From assembly GCA_034766995.1 (NCBI GenBank), contig CM068313.1, positions 58,510,877 through 58,574,876 on the forward strand: a DNA stretch of 64,000 bases, in the 5' to 3' direction. How positions within the stretch are numbered: the stretch's first letter is position 1; each line of letters begins with the position of its first letter. The notes under the pieces were generated by a model that was not told the DNA's origin, made no database searches, and worked only from the letters and a program-made list of their open reading frames with translations. Source of the stretch: Acanthacorydalis orientalis. Its lineage: Eukaryota > Arthropoda > Insecta > Megaloptera > Corydalidae. Of the stretch, positions 20,960 through 32,639 are shown piece after piece. The translations under genes were made by a program, and so were the position numbers.

Positions 20960-22255
20960 CAAGGGTGGTCCTAGAAGTACCCGGCCTGACCTAGAGATGG
21001 CGGTAGTTGTTTGAAAAATATCACTGTATTAGAAAGTACACAATATATGAAGCATATGTTTCAAGTTTGAGGACGCCACGTTGTTTAGTATTTGTTTGGC
21101 AGCCATCAATAGTGAACGTTTTCAGTGAATTTGTGAAAATGGAGAAAATTGGTCATCGTTACGTGATACAATACTTTTATTTTAAAGGCCTCAGCCCAAC
21201 CAATATAAAAAGTGAACTGGATTCTACTCTGGGTGAGTCTGCTCCTTCGTTTACAACAGTGAAATATTGGGTAGCAGAGTTTAAACGAGGCCGTACGAGC
21301 TGCCAAGACGAGCATCGCAGTGGTCGACCGAATGAGGTGACGACTCCAGAAATGGCGAAGAAAATCCACAAAGCGGTACTGGATGATCGTCGACTGAAAG
21401 TGCGCGAGCTAGCAGACATAGTAGGCATTTCAAAAAGTGCGGTACATCGCATATTATCTGAAAATTTGGACATGGGAAAGCTGTGTGCAAGACAGGTGCC
21501 TTGTTTGCTCACACTCGAGCAAAAACAGTGTCGTGAAGATGTTTCAATTGAGTATTTAGCGAAGTTTCACAGCAACAAAGCAGAATTTTTGCGCCGTTTC
21601 ATAACCATGGATGAAACATGGGTCCATCACTTCACACCCGAGACAAAAGAACAATCAAAACAATGGACTGAAAAGGGAGAACCGGCTCCAAAGAAGGCGA
21701 AGACCGTTTCATCTGCAGGCAAGGTCATGGCGTCGTTTTTTTGGGATGCGCGTGGGATAATTTTCATTGACTATCTTGAAAAAGGAAAAACTATCAACGG
21801 CGAGTATTATGCGAACTTATTGCAACGTTTGAGCGAAGAAATCAAGCAAAAACGACCGCATTTGGCTAAGAAGAAAGTGTTTTTTCATCAAGACATTGCA
21901 CCAGCTCACAAATCCGTTATTGCAATGGCCAAAATTAATGAATTAAAGTTTGAATTGCTACCTCATGCACCCTATTCGCCAGATTTAACCGCCTCGGATT
22001 ATTTTCTGTTCCCAAACTTGAAAAAAAATGGCTCAGTGGTCAAAGATTTCCCAACGATGAAGAAGTGATGTCGGCAGTTAATGGGTATTTTGAGGAGCAA
22101 GACAGTTCTTATTATAAAAAGGGTATCGAACTTATTGAACATCGCTGGGAAAAGTGTATAGAGCTGAAAGGAGATTATGTTGAAAAATAAATATATTTGT
22201 TTCCAAAATTTTTGTGTTTTCTTTGTTTGGTCGGGTACTTCTGGGACCGCCCTCG
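20960..22255 (+). mobile_element. Mar-2 mariner copy 2, full length
   Basis: Left end CAAGGGTGGTCCTAGAAGTA and right end, read inversely, CGAGGGCGGTCCCAGAAGTA are inverted repeats. TA follows on the right (22256-22257). The left flank reads AA, consistent with a mutated TA. Its length of about 1.3 kb matches copy 3, and both lack the large deletions of copies 1 and 4. The element lies inside a Mar-4 remnant. Confidence 0.88.
21139..22190 (+). pseudogene. Mar-2 transposase, full length with one 2-nt frameshift
   Basis: ATG 21139 opens MEKIGHRYVIQYFYFKGLSP. Visible in order are the first helix-turn-helix (about 1-60), an SCQDEHRSGRPNEVTTPE linker, the second helix-turn-helix (VRELADIVGISKSAVHRILS), a WVPRLLT-type linker mutated to QVPCLLT, and the catalytic blocks TMDETWVHHF, FHQDIAPAH (D kept, following N changed to I) and YSPDLTASDYF (A-P changed to T-A). 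At about 22022 an A run of 8, against 6 in copy 4, shifts the frame. The original frame resumes as WLSGQRFPNDEE and ends KGDYVEK at TAA 22188-22190. Without the extra two bases it would be 349 residues, normal for a mariner. It acts on TA target DNA in the nucleus. Confidence 0.9.
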
Positions 22256-22257
22256 TA

Positions 22258-22724
22258 TTTAGTTATCTATTCCTTTATTTTCGAAATCTCATTATTAACT
22301 TGAAAATTCCAGTTTAAAGTTAATTAACTTTACGTAGAATTACATCTAGAGAAATTTATAAGTACTAGAAAACCCTCCCTTTACTCAAAAGGATTAGATC
22401 TCATCAAGTTTCTTCTGTTATTCAGTATCAAAAGATCGGATAATATTTTAATTCATTGTAGTAAACTTATAGTTTTGAACCTTTAGTATTTAAACAACAG
22501 AAATTTAAACTGTGTATTACCTGGAACTCTAATTGTCATGCTTCCCCTAAACGATTTATAATATAATAATATACCGACCACATTATGCGCTTAGTGAATT
22601 AGTCTCCAGATATAAATACTTGTTAACTATACAATTGTATTCACGGTCGAAAAACTAAAAAGCTTTAATTTTCGGATTTGTTCTCTGTTATTATTTAATT
22701 TCAAGTTGGTTATTTAATTTTAAA
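22258..22724. other. AT-rich spacer
   Basis: No feature was recognised between Mar-2 copy 2 and the MADF-like segment. Confidence 0.35.
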
Positions 22725-22835
22725 ATGGAGTGGTCTAACGACATTGCATTGGAGTTTTTGGATATTCATGAAAAAGAACCGGCGATTAGGAATGCGTCTC
22801 CTAATAATCATAAAGACCGTAAGTTTTCGACACTT
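22725..22835 (+). pseudogene. MADF/Myb-SANT-like DNA-binding segment, possible exon or gene fragment
   Basis: ATG 22725 opens MEWSNDIALEFLDIHEKEPA followed by IRNASPNNHKDRK. The pattern W, leucine-rich helix, acidic EKEP and HK resembles the start of MADF or Myb/SANT-like DNA-binding domains common in insect genes and in Harbinger-type accessory proteins. The tryptophan normally found in the I-W-N motif is R here, and similarity fades after about residue 33. A Mar-2 copy follows at 22891. It could be a decayed gene fragment, a first exon, or a transposon accessory gene. Confidence 0.4.
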
Positions 22836-22890
22836 GGAAGAGAATACTCGTCGTTCCCACAACGAATCGATGCTCGGCGAAATACATATA

Positions 22891-24177
22891 CGAGGGTGGT
22901 CGCAGAAGTACCCGACCCAACAAAGAAAACACAAAAATTTTGTGAAAAAATATATTTATTTTTCAACATAATCTCCTTTCAGCTCTATACACTTTTCCCA
23001 GCGATGTTCAATAAGTTCGATACCCTTTTTATAATAAGAACTGTCTTGCTCCTCAAAATACCCATTAACTGCCGACATCACTTCTTCATCGTTGGGAAAT
23101 CTTTGACCACTGAGCCATTTTTTCAAGTTTGCGAACAGAAAATAATCCGAGGGGGATAAATTTCGCGAATAGGGTACTTGAGGTAGCAATTCAAACTTTA
23201 ATTCATTAATTTTGGCCATTGCAATAACGGATTTGTGAGCCGGTGCATTGTCTTGATGAAACAACACTTTCTTCTTAGCCAAATGCGGCCGTTTTTGCTC
23301 GATTTCTTCGCTCAAACGTTGCAATAAGTTCGCATAATAGTCGCCCCGTTGATAGTTTTTCCTTTTTCAAGATAGCCAATGAAAATTATCCCACGCGCAT
23401 CCCAAAAAACCGACGCCATTGCAGATGAAACTTGCCTGCAGATGAAACGGTATTCGCCTTCTTTGGAGCCGGTTCTCCCTTTTCATTCCATTGTTTTGAT
23501 TGTTCTTTTGTCTCGGGTGTGAAGTGATGGACCCATGTGTCATCCATGGTTATGAAACGGCGCAAAAATTCTGCTTTGTTGCTGTGAAACTTCGCTAAAC
23601 ACTCAATTGAAACATCTTCACGACACTGTTTTTGCTCGAGTGTGAGCAAACGCGGCACCCATCTTGCACACAGCTTTCTCATGTCCAAATTTTCAGATAA
23701 TATGCGATGTACCGCACTTTTTGAAATGCCTACTATGTCTGCTAGCTCGCTCATCCAGTACCGCTTTGTGGATTTTCTTCACCATTTCTAGAGTCGTCAC
23801 CTCATTTGGTCGACCACTGCGATGCTCGTCTTGGCAGCTCGTACGGCCTCGTTTAAACTCTGCTACCCAATATTTCACTGTTGTAAACGAAGGAGCAGAC
23901 TCACCCAGAGTAGAATCCAGTTCAGCTTTTATATTGGTTGGGCTGAGGCCTTTCAAATAAAAGTATTGTATCACGTAACGTTGACGAATTTTCACCATTT
24001 TCACAAATTCACTGAAAACGTTCACTATTGATGGCTGCCAAACAAATACTAAATAACGTGGCGTCCTCAAACTTGAAACATATGCTTTATAGATTGTGTA
24101 CTTTCTAATACAGTGATATTTTTCAAGCAACTACCGCCATCTCTATGTCAGGCCGGGTACTTCTGGGACCACCCTCG
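22891..24177 (-). mobile_element. Mar-2 mariner copy 3, full length but frameshifted
   Basis: Ends are CGAGGGTGGTCGCAGAAGTA and the inverse of CGAGGGTGGTCCCAGAAGTA, with TA at 22889-22890 and 24178-24179. The length of 1287 bp is full size. The transposase runs from ATG 23998 (MVKIRQRYVIQYFYLKGLSP) to TAA 22956. A deletion after KAVLDE shifts the frame into the second helix-turn-helix. Near 23421-23448 GCAGATGAAAC is present twice and shifts the VSSAGKVMAS region. Another indel follows GKTING. The three catalytic blocks are present as MDDTW (E changed to D after the catalytic D), FHQDNAPAH and NLSPSDYF. It is therefore a pseudogene. Confidence 0.9.
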
Positions 24178-24351
24178 TATGTGTACGTGAGTGCTTGCTT
24201 ATGTTCATCACTAGGAAAACACTACGGCGAACAGCATTCGGCGAATAGTCACATAAATGGAGCCGACTTAACATGAGTACACTCAATCACGAGCTCCGCT
24301 ATACGGCACTGTTAACACCATCTATTGAATTTTATTTGAACTTTTGCACTG

Positions 24352-24502
<151 letters not shown>

Positions 24503-24504
24503 AT

Positions 24505-25310
<806 letters not shown>

Positions 25311-26097
25311 GCTCCGATTTTTTTAACTTATTTTTTTCTATAAGGTTAATATCTGCAGTATTGCAACGATATGAATTTCGACCTCTGTGGAAATACTACA
25401 CTACAATTTGGCGACAATGTTGTGACGACTTGTGATATCAAGCGCTTAAGGTTAACATTGCGTAACATTCTTATATCTTTGCTCTATTAAATCATGTATT
25501 GCTTATTTGGATATGCGTTATAGTTTTAAAGTTATTAAGATTAGTTTAATATACACAAAATCGTAACATCGGCTTTCGCATAATTTCCACCCATATTAAA
25601 CCCGCGAAGTAAGAAGTTCTCCGTCAAAAAAATCAAACATATCAAAAAAACTAAATACTTGAAAAATAACCGGCAATAAAACTTAACAAAAGGCTTGTAA
25701 AGTAACAAAGTTAAGAAACTGCAGACCATACAAGCTTTGAAAATTTACATAAACGCAAAATAAAATCGCTCTTAGGTCTACTGGACCCACTCGGTTGACA
25801 GAAGGTTAATATAACATTTATTTGTTTAATCCAAGTATTTATATTTGATATAAGATTATATCTTAAGAATTAAAATAATCATTTTTGTTCGATATTGTAA
25901 TCAAAAATCTAAACTAATTTTTTCATATTATATTTAATCGCTTAATTTTTTTTTCAATAAAAACTGAACAGTTCTTTTTAGCGTTTTATCGATTTTTTTT
26001 ATATTTATATGCGCTTAGCCTGGTATACGGTACCGCATTTACGATCAGTTCAGATCTCCTCATTTTTTTCTGACCTTATATGAAACTCTATCTCTCT

Positions 26098-26100
<3 letters not shown>
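25311..26100. other. AT-rich spacer, possible degenerate TTAA element end
   Basis: No gene was found. TTAACCTTCTGTCAACCGAG (reverse complement, ending at 25808) resembles a TTAA-type end, and a weakly similar TTAACATTGCGTAAC lies at 25453. The pairing is not convincing. Confidence 0.3.

Positions 26101-26156
<56 letters not shown>
26101..26156. repeat. (TA)n microsatellite
   Basis: A pure TA run. Confidence 0.95.
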
Positions 26157-26159
<3 letters not shown>

Positions 26160-27176
26160 GTTAAATCAAACTGATTTTACTGAAGCACCCATATTTCAAC
26201 CGACGCGAATTGAAAGTAAAACTAGCAATTGTGAATTCGTTCGCATTTTTTTCACATCTTGTTTTATATGTTTTCATTATTGTTCGCACCGTTATTATTA
26301 TGGAAAAAATACATATAAGGAAAAAACCCGGCTCGATTTCGAACGCTTACAACACTCGCACATTGTTCACAATCCACCGAAATACGAAATGTAATTTTTC
26401 AAAAGTCATATACGTTGTATAAATTCCGCCTTTTGTCTTTGATAGCGTCGTCGGATTACAATCAGACGATATCCATATCCAATTCGATATCCGATTTTCC
26501 GTACGTACCTTTTTTTCCTCCTTCAGCCAGTTTTCGACGCGAACGACTTCGTCTTCATTCTGCGGGGTTTTGGTTGGTTTTCCACTTCGGTAGGCTATTT
26601 TCATATTCACATTTCACGTTCGACCGAATGCGATTGCTTTTTCCGACAGACATGCAAATCTTTAGTAATAATCTACACCTTTAAGCCGGAGCACTCACAC
26701 ACACACACTCGTACGTATGCAATACCCATTCATATTTTAATCGAACCTCGAACCAAAGATGCTTACGCCACAGTTCTCTTACAGTACTGTGACTCGATGG
26801 AGAACTGTGCCATTTCACTACAGACGATCGTTTTATGTCCGCTATTTAAATAATATAATATTTTCGTTCAAGTTTTAAACTCAATATTTACATTAATATA
26901 AAATATCACGATATTAAATTATACCACTGTCGTATATTACATTTTTGGTAGAAATTAAGAACAGTGGTCTATTTAACGATGTAACTTCTTACCAATTACA
27001 TATTAGGTGTAAAAGTTAATTCTACACCTTTAAATTGAATCAATAATAACTCTTATGAATTTAAATTGAATCAATAATTAACTTTCATGAATTTAAAGTA
27101 CCTACCTCAATATTGAAAAATTCCATATATCTTGGTCAAACAGATAACATAACCTTACAAAGCAGCAGTAAAAACG
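26157..27176. other. Spacer with no recognised gene
   Basis: Small open frames at 26210-26690 on both strands have no recognisable domain. A short (CA)n lies at 26696-26708. A 31-bp tandem pair (TTTAAATTGAATCAATAATWA type) lies at 27028-27090. Confidence 0.35.
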
Positions 27177-27330
27177 ATGGCGTCTGAAAAACAGCTAATT
27201 AGAAATTATATACTTTTTGAATTCCAACTGAAGGAGGTATGCTTTGGAGGAAGGTGTTGTAACGCAGAAAATATGTAAAAACGTGTAATCGCTAAAACAG
27301 AAGTCCAAAAATGATTCAACATGTTGACTG
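27177..27330 (+). pseudogene. N-terminal fragment of a mariner transposase
   Basis: ATG 27177 reads MASEKQLIRNYILFEFQLKE. After a frame change, ALEEGVVTQKICKNV follows, matching the first helix-turn-helix of mellifera- or mauritiana-like mariners. The rest is missing, and Mar-3 copy 2 lies 60 bp downstream. It does not match the other groups here closely enough to assign. Confidence 0.65.
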
Positions 27331-27393
27331 TTTCGCAACTTTAATATGTTTTGCCATAATGGGCACAATAGAATTTTTATTGTTATAAACATA

Positions 27394-28313
27394 CGTCAGA
27401 CAATTAAGTAATGCGACAAAATTCAAAAATCGAGTATATTTAAAAATTAAGGTACATCACTGCGATCCCCTTCAAAGTAGTCCCCTCCCGCATCTATACA
27501 CTTATTCCAGCGAGTTTTACAGTTTTCGTAACAATTCTGGAACACTTCTTGTGGGACCTCTCCGAGTACCCTCGTCACAGATTCTTGGATATCTTCAACG
27601 GAGTCAAAATGTCGATCTTTGACGAATTTTTTCATATGGGGCAATAGAAAAAAGTCGCAGGGTGACATGTCCGGTGAATAGGGCGGTTGTGGTAACGTTG
27701 CGATGCCTTTAGATGCCAAAAACTGAGAGACACTGAACGCACTGTGACAGGGAGCATTGTCGTGATGCAGAACCCAAGTCTTCGCGATCTCTGGACGCAC
27801 TCTGAGCACCCTTTTTCGTAATTTTTCGAGCACATTGCGGTAGAATTCTTGATTTACGGTTTGTCCAGGTGGTACGAACTCTTTGTGAACCACCCCTTTG
27901 CTGTCGAAGAAGCTAATCAACATGGTTTTCACTTTGGACTTGCTCATTCTCGCCTTCTTTGGCCTTGGTGCTCCAGGGGACAGCCACTGTTGGCTTTGTC
28001 GTTTAGTTTCGGGGTCATATTGAAAGAACCAACTTTCATCACCAGTAATAACTCGATCGAGAAGAGTAGGATCACTTTCAATCACGTTCAAATCACGTTG
28101 CTCTAAATTTCTCTGTTCCATTTTCGTGACATGCACTACTCGCGCGTTGTTACAAAACACTAGACAGCTGGCGAAGAAATGATCGTACGAGGGTGGTCAA
28201 GGTCTCAATCGAGAAAGTAGGGATCTGCTATTACGGTGGCGGAGTTACAGGTTCGCAGTATTACCACAGGCCGAGAAAAAAAATCGGTCGCATTACTTAA
28301 TTCTCTGACCTCA
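27394..28313 (-). mobile_element. Mar-3 mariner copy 2, deletion derivative with an intact ORF
   Basis: The right end read inversely is TGAGGTCAGAGAATTAAG, with TA at 28314-28315. The left end ACGTCAGACAATTAAG lacks the AGG of the TIR. The 920-bp element lacks the stretch for the N-terminal DNA-binding domain, as do copies 1 and 3, but its deletion junction differs and stays in frame. Confidence 0.88.
27447..28121 (-). CDS. Uninterrupted Mar-3 transposase catalytic domain lacking the helix-turn-helix
   Basis: From ATG 28121 (MEQRNLEQR) the frame is open for 224 codons to TAA at 27447, ending EGDRSDVP. The open frame extends upstream to 28160, but the copies share the MEQRN start. After nine residues the deletion joins DLNVIESDPTLLDR, just before the catalytic core. 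All three DD34D aspartates are visible: VITGDESWFF, LHHDNAPCH and SPDMSPCDFF, with 34 residues between the last two. The DNA-binding domain of about 110 residues present in full mariners is absent. Such a protein should not bind TIRs by itself but might pair with full-length subunits; this is inference. Expression is unknown, and it may be a neutral relic that happens to be open. Confidence 0.8.
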   Translation of the reverse strand: MEQRNLEQRDLNVIESDPTLLDRVITGDESWFFQYDPETKRQSQQWLSPGAPRPKKARMSKSKVKTMLISFFDSKGVVHKEFVPPGQTVNQEFYRNVLEKLRKRVLRVRPEIAKTWVLHHDNAPCHSAFSVSQFLASKGIATLPQPPYSPDMSPCDFFLLPHMKKFVKDRHFDSVEDIQESVTRVLGEVPQEVFQNCYENCKTRWNKCIDAGGDYFEGDRSDVP

Positions 28314-28379
28314 TATAATGATAAAATATTAATTAATAAGATTAAATAAGATCATATCCTTATCAATAGTAAGTTTATT

Positions 28380-28933
28380 TCGCTGGTGGTCACGGGTGAC
28401 CACTATGACCCTACAATACACTCGGTTACTCTTGATAAACTGTGTTTCGAAAACTACAGCGCAAAAATAAAAAAAAAATGATGTTTGAATTATACACACC
28501 TCGATAAATATCATAGCAACCGTACCAATCTATATTTCATTTGTTTTGACAAATGTATCTGCATCAGTCAGTAAGTCGTTTCGAACAGAAATAAGTTATC
28601 AAAGATTCCTTATTATAACAACATTCTGCGGAAACTGTAAATGTATGTAAAAAGAAGCCTCATTGTGCTTGAAATATTTTAATACAGTACATAATGATAT
28701 TTAGTTTTTGTAAAATATTATGTTCTAGAATAAATTCATAATTGTTGAATAGCGCACTTTTTATTGCATAATATTGTCTATATTTTTTACGCTTTTCTCT
28801 ATTTTTTAGTCGATTTTATTTTATTTTAATCATTTTACAAAATTTAGTAACGTCTATCATGGGTGAACACCAAAACCTCACCGAGTAGACAAACACCAGT
28901 CACGGGTAAACACCGTGGCAGTCAACATGTTAA
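28380..28933. mobile_element. Probable TTAA-type MITE, left end eroded
   Basis: The right end read inversely is TTAACATGTTGACTGCCACG (TTAA at 28930-28933), matching the ends of the MITE at 31802-32586. Near the left side the palindromic GTGGTCACGGGTGACCAC (28384-28401) resembles the GGTCACCGGTGACC motif of that element, and CCAGTCACGGGTAAACACC lies near the right end. No clear left TTAA was found. Confidence 0.5.
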
Positions 28934-29099
28934 GACTTCATCGGCTCAAAGACGCCATCTCTCATTCAAAAGGGATTCATCAGTTACTCGACAGCTGAAA
29001 AAAAGTTATGTAAAATAATGCGGGATATTTTGAGGATTGAAACATCCTCCATTTTCCTAAAAAGTCAAAAAAGTCAATGAATTATTTTTTATACCTAAT
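28934..29099. other. Short spacer
   Basis: Nothing was recognised. Confidence 0.3.
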
Positions 29100-30345
29100 A
29101 TTACACCATCCCATAAGTAATGCCATAATTTCATGAATGTGATAATGGATGATACAATACTTTCCCATTATTTCAGTAACGAATCTGATGCATATACTGC
29201 ACAATTATACAGAATGGTTTCTCAGTCTTATCGTGGAAGATTAACAGTAATCACGCAAACTTACAAGAGAAAATATTAATTATCATGGAAGTATCAAAAG
29301 AGCATATGAGGCACATTTTGCTTTTAGAGTTCATCAGGGCTACAACGCTACAACTGCAGTGAGGACAATTTAAATTTATGGATCAGATCTTATGATTTAT
29401 CCAAGGATAGAGATGGATGATCTGGGAACTACAGCCTTGAAGATCAGGAGATTCAGGACATCCTTAAGACTTTGATCATAAGCTCCTGCGAATATTAGTG
29501 GGAAAAATCCTAATTCAATGGTAGAGGAATTAGCCAAGAAGTTTGAATCAACGCATTCAACTATTCATTGACAATTGAAAATTATTGGTAAGGTTTCCAA
29601 GAAATGGGTCAGTGGGTACCTCAAAAGTTATCGTACAATAATTTAAAACAACATGTGGACATTTGCACTTCTCATCCATGTCGATTGCAAAATAAACCAT
29701 TCCTGAATAGAGTTGTTATTGACGATGAAAAATTGATTTTTCATAAGAATATTAAATACATTGAATTGTACGCAACGAAACATCATCTTCAACTCCGAAA
29801 AGAGGGCTTCATCAAAAAAAAATTTTGTAGTCTTTTTAATGGAATATGAACAATTTATCTATTTCTAATTATTACGAGAGAATCTAACCATTATAAAGGA
29901 GTTGTATTGTGAATAACTGGTACAGCTAAAATAATCCATTGATGAAAAATAACCAACATTAACCAACAGAAAATGCACATTTTTTCAACACGACACCCTG
30001 ACTCATACGGCGGCGAAACTCTCCAAAAACTGAGGTAATTTGAATGAGAAATTATGACTCATCCACCATATTTCCCTGATCTAGCACTATTGGGAATTAA
30101 CATCTGTTCGGAAGTCTCCAAATTTACAATAATGGAAAACGGCTTAATGGAGCTTAATCCGAATGGAGCTCACCTCTTTCTTTAATGCAAAGCCCAAAAA
30201 ATTGTATTGTCAGAGTATTGAAAACTTAAGATTAACGTGGGAAGACGTTGTGAATAATAACATAAAATATATTCTGGATCAAAATTAAAACGTACTTTAT
30301 TTTGTTGTTTTAAAACTTATTTTCAACAACCGCCTTACTTATGGG
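29100..30345 (+). mobile_element. Mar-6 mariner copy 1, heavily mutated
   Basis: Left end CCATCCCATAAGTAATGCC and right end, read inversely, TCAACCCATAAGTAAGGC are inverted repeats. The transposase starts near 29285 (MEVSKEHMRHILL). It runs in broken frames through HSTIH, MGQWVPQKLSYNNLKQHVDI, FLNRVVIDDEKLIFHKN (first catalytic D with W changed to L), ELYC, FFQHDTLTHTA (second D kept, N changed to T) and a decayed PYFPDLALLG-like region where the last catalytic D is not conserved. Many stops are present. Confidence 0.8.
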
Positions 30346-30436
30346 TTGACACAATATAATTCACTTTGATATAAAAAAATAAATTTTATTATGTGCATTT
30401 TTATAGATTTGTATTATTTTGATAAAAGTAGGTGGA

Positions 30437-31157
30437 TTAAGGGGACCCGGTGGTCTAGAATTTTCGAAAAATCGATTTTTTTTTCGAAAGTATAGTATCT
30501 TAAAAATATACTGTTAAAATTTGATGACGAAATTCAGAGTATTTCAGGATCTACAGCCCATTAGAAGGTCAGGTAGGTAGAAGAATAAGTGGTAAGCTTG
30601 AAACTTTAAACGCGTTTATCTCGAAACTACTTTTTTTCGTCTTGCGGGGACCAGAAAAAAAAACTACTTGACCGATTTGTCTGAAATTTTAATATGTTAA
30701 ATTTTTTAAAAACTATTAGTTTTAATTGTTAAAACTAATAGTTTCCGTAAAATATTTATATTTTTTTTATTAACAAAACATTCAAAAATACTGGTCGTTT
30801 TCAAACTTGTACTTTTGACTACGCGCCATTTTGTCAAATTTTTTTTTTTTATTCTACTTCCTGCGATAGCTATACTTATACTAATTAAAAATTCGTCAAT
30901 TGTTTTATTTCAGATCAGAGGGAGAGATAAATCATCATTCACCACGCAATTCCATTTTTTTAGAGAGGGAGACTTCAGCATCATTTTTCTAATTTAAAAA
31001 AAAAATTTTTTTTTGTCTTTATTTTCATTTTTGTGTAGTTTATTAGTAATAAAATAAGTGTAAAAAAATTTGAAAGCATTATTCATTACCCTCATATAGA
31101 AAAATTTTTTTTAAAATAGCTTAAATTTTAGGCCGCTAGACCACCGGGTCCCCTTAA
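30437..31157. mobile_element. TTAA-flanked MITE with perfect 18-bp TIRs
   Basis: TTAA (30437-30440) followed by GGGGACCCGGTGGTCTAG is mirrored exactly at the other end (inverse ending at 31153, TTAA 31154-31157). The element proper is 713 bp and non-coding. Internally it has TTTAAACGCGTTTATCTCGA and homopolymer T runs. TTAA duplication suggests piggyBac machinery, though the TIR differs from the other piggyBac-like elements here. Confidence 0.85.
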
Positions 31158-31801
31158 TTATTAGACTCAGATTCAATGAAGAAACACAACTACAAACTTA
31201 TAATTGTGAAATATTTTGATGTTTTAAAGGTAAGTAAATAAACTAAGTTTGCAACTGTTTATAAACAAATTTATAAACTACTGTTTTTCTGATTCAACTT
31301 GAAGTAAATAATTTAATTCGATGGAGATAACAACACAATACTGAAAATAAGGACGGTGGAAAGTTTAATTTGCCACAGGCAATGAACATAAAAGGTACCG
31401 CCTATTCTTTTACATTCAATAATCGTCTATAAAATGAATCGTGTGATATATTTCGCATTTAATATGGTAGACGTATAATGATTGCATTTTGCCATAGGCT
31501 CTTAGTCTTTTAGTTAAGGGTCTTTGACTATAATCAAATCTAATATAACACCTAGAATATGCATTTAGTTCTTTCAGAATTTCTTATTCAGAAAATTATA
31601 AAATTTAATGTTGTTTCTTGAACCATTTGTCGAATGCTGTCTAAAATTAACTGCAGTTTGTTTTCAGTTGTATGTTTATTATTCGGAGTATTTTTTTTTA
31701 CTCCGATACATATTTATATTTACTTCATATAGGGTGTCCAAACGAAAAGTTTATATTTCAAGAAGTGATAACTAAAACTCTGTTTTATGTTCGACTTATT
31801 T
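31158..31801. other. AT-rich spacer with an orphan GGGTGTCC motif
   Basis: No gene. ATATAGGGTGTCCAAACG at 31729-31746 resembles a terminal motif seen in other insect DNA transposons. A similar inverse GGACACCCTGTATA occurs at 34393-34406. Confidence 0.3.
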
Positions 31802-32264
31802 TTAACACGTTAAATGCCACGCTAATTTTACATAACTTGCCCATGACGCCAACATGAATTTGTTATTATGCGTTACATATTATATTGAAATATTATTTAG
31901 AACAGATAAGTTAAAGGGTCTAATCATGTGTAACGCATTTATCTTACTAGAGGTCACCGGTGACCTCTGCGGCACTGAAATTCATTTCTTTGTTTTCGCA
32001 CGATTTTTTATTTTTTTTGCAATAGTCCGTTATCATCCGTTATCTACTGAGAAAACGACGCCATGAAAAAAATGCCGAGAAAAATCAAAACCACTCGACG
32101 ATTTTGTAAAGTATGTTAAGAAAAAAAATAAAAAACCTAGGTAGGACAGAGGCGAAAAACTGTACCAAAAAACATGTGACATATTGTGGAGACTGTATTG
32201 GTTCTCCTTTCTTTTATTTAGAGTGTTTTAATATGGCATATCGCAATATATTTAAGCATACATG

Positions 32265-32316
<52 letters not shown>

Positions 32317-32331
32317 ATGTGTATATATATA

Positions 32332-32381
<50 letters not shown>

Positions 32382-32586
32382 ACTATTTTTATATGTTCTA
32401 TATTGTATTAATTCCTTCACACCATTTTTGTAATGATAATAATATTGAAAAATCTAAAATCATTGAAATTTATTCCAATTATGTGTTTATAATAATCCTG
32501 GCTTCGCTGGTTACTGGTGAAATCGCGCCGCTACGAACAAACTTAGTGCCGATCACCGGTGACCCCCATGGAATTCAACATGTTCA
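31802..32586. mobile_element. TTAA-type MITE with an 18-bp palindrome
   Basis: Left TTAA (31802-31805) is followed by CACGTTAAATGCCACG. The right end read inversely is TGAACATGTTGAATTCCATG, so the right TTAA has become TGAA. Fourteen of 18 terminal bases match. GAGGTCACCGGTGACCTC at 31950-31967 is a perfect palindrome. Its core recurs near the right end as GATCACCGGTGACC. A (TA)n tract at 32268-32371 lies inside. Reading frames here do not match known proteins. Confidence 0.6.
32268..32371. repeat. (TA)n microsatellite with (GT) interruption
   Basis: A TA run interrupted by GTGTGTGTATGTG. Confidence 0.95.
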
Positions 32587-32639
32587 TAAATACATTACGG
32601 CAGAACGTGTGAAATTAATGTTTTTTTAAATTAGGTTGT

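Noticed and set aside
21139..22190. A host SETMAR-type gene
   Set aside because: Such annotations usually come from mariner transposases. There is no SET domain, and TIRs with TA lie at the expected distance.
22725..23159. A 144-codon plus-strand open frame
   Set aside because: Only its first 35 or so codons resemble a host domain. The rest runs into Mar-2 copy 3 in antisense and is meaningless as protein.
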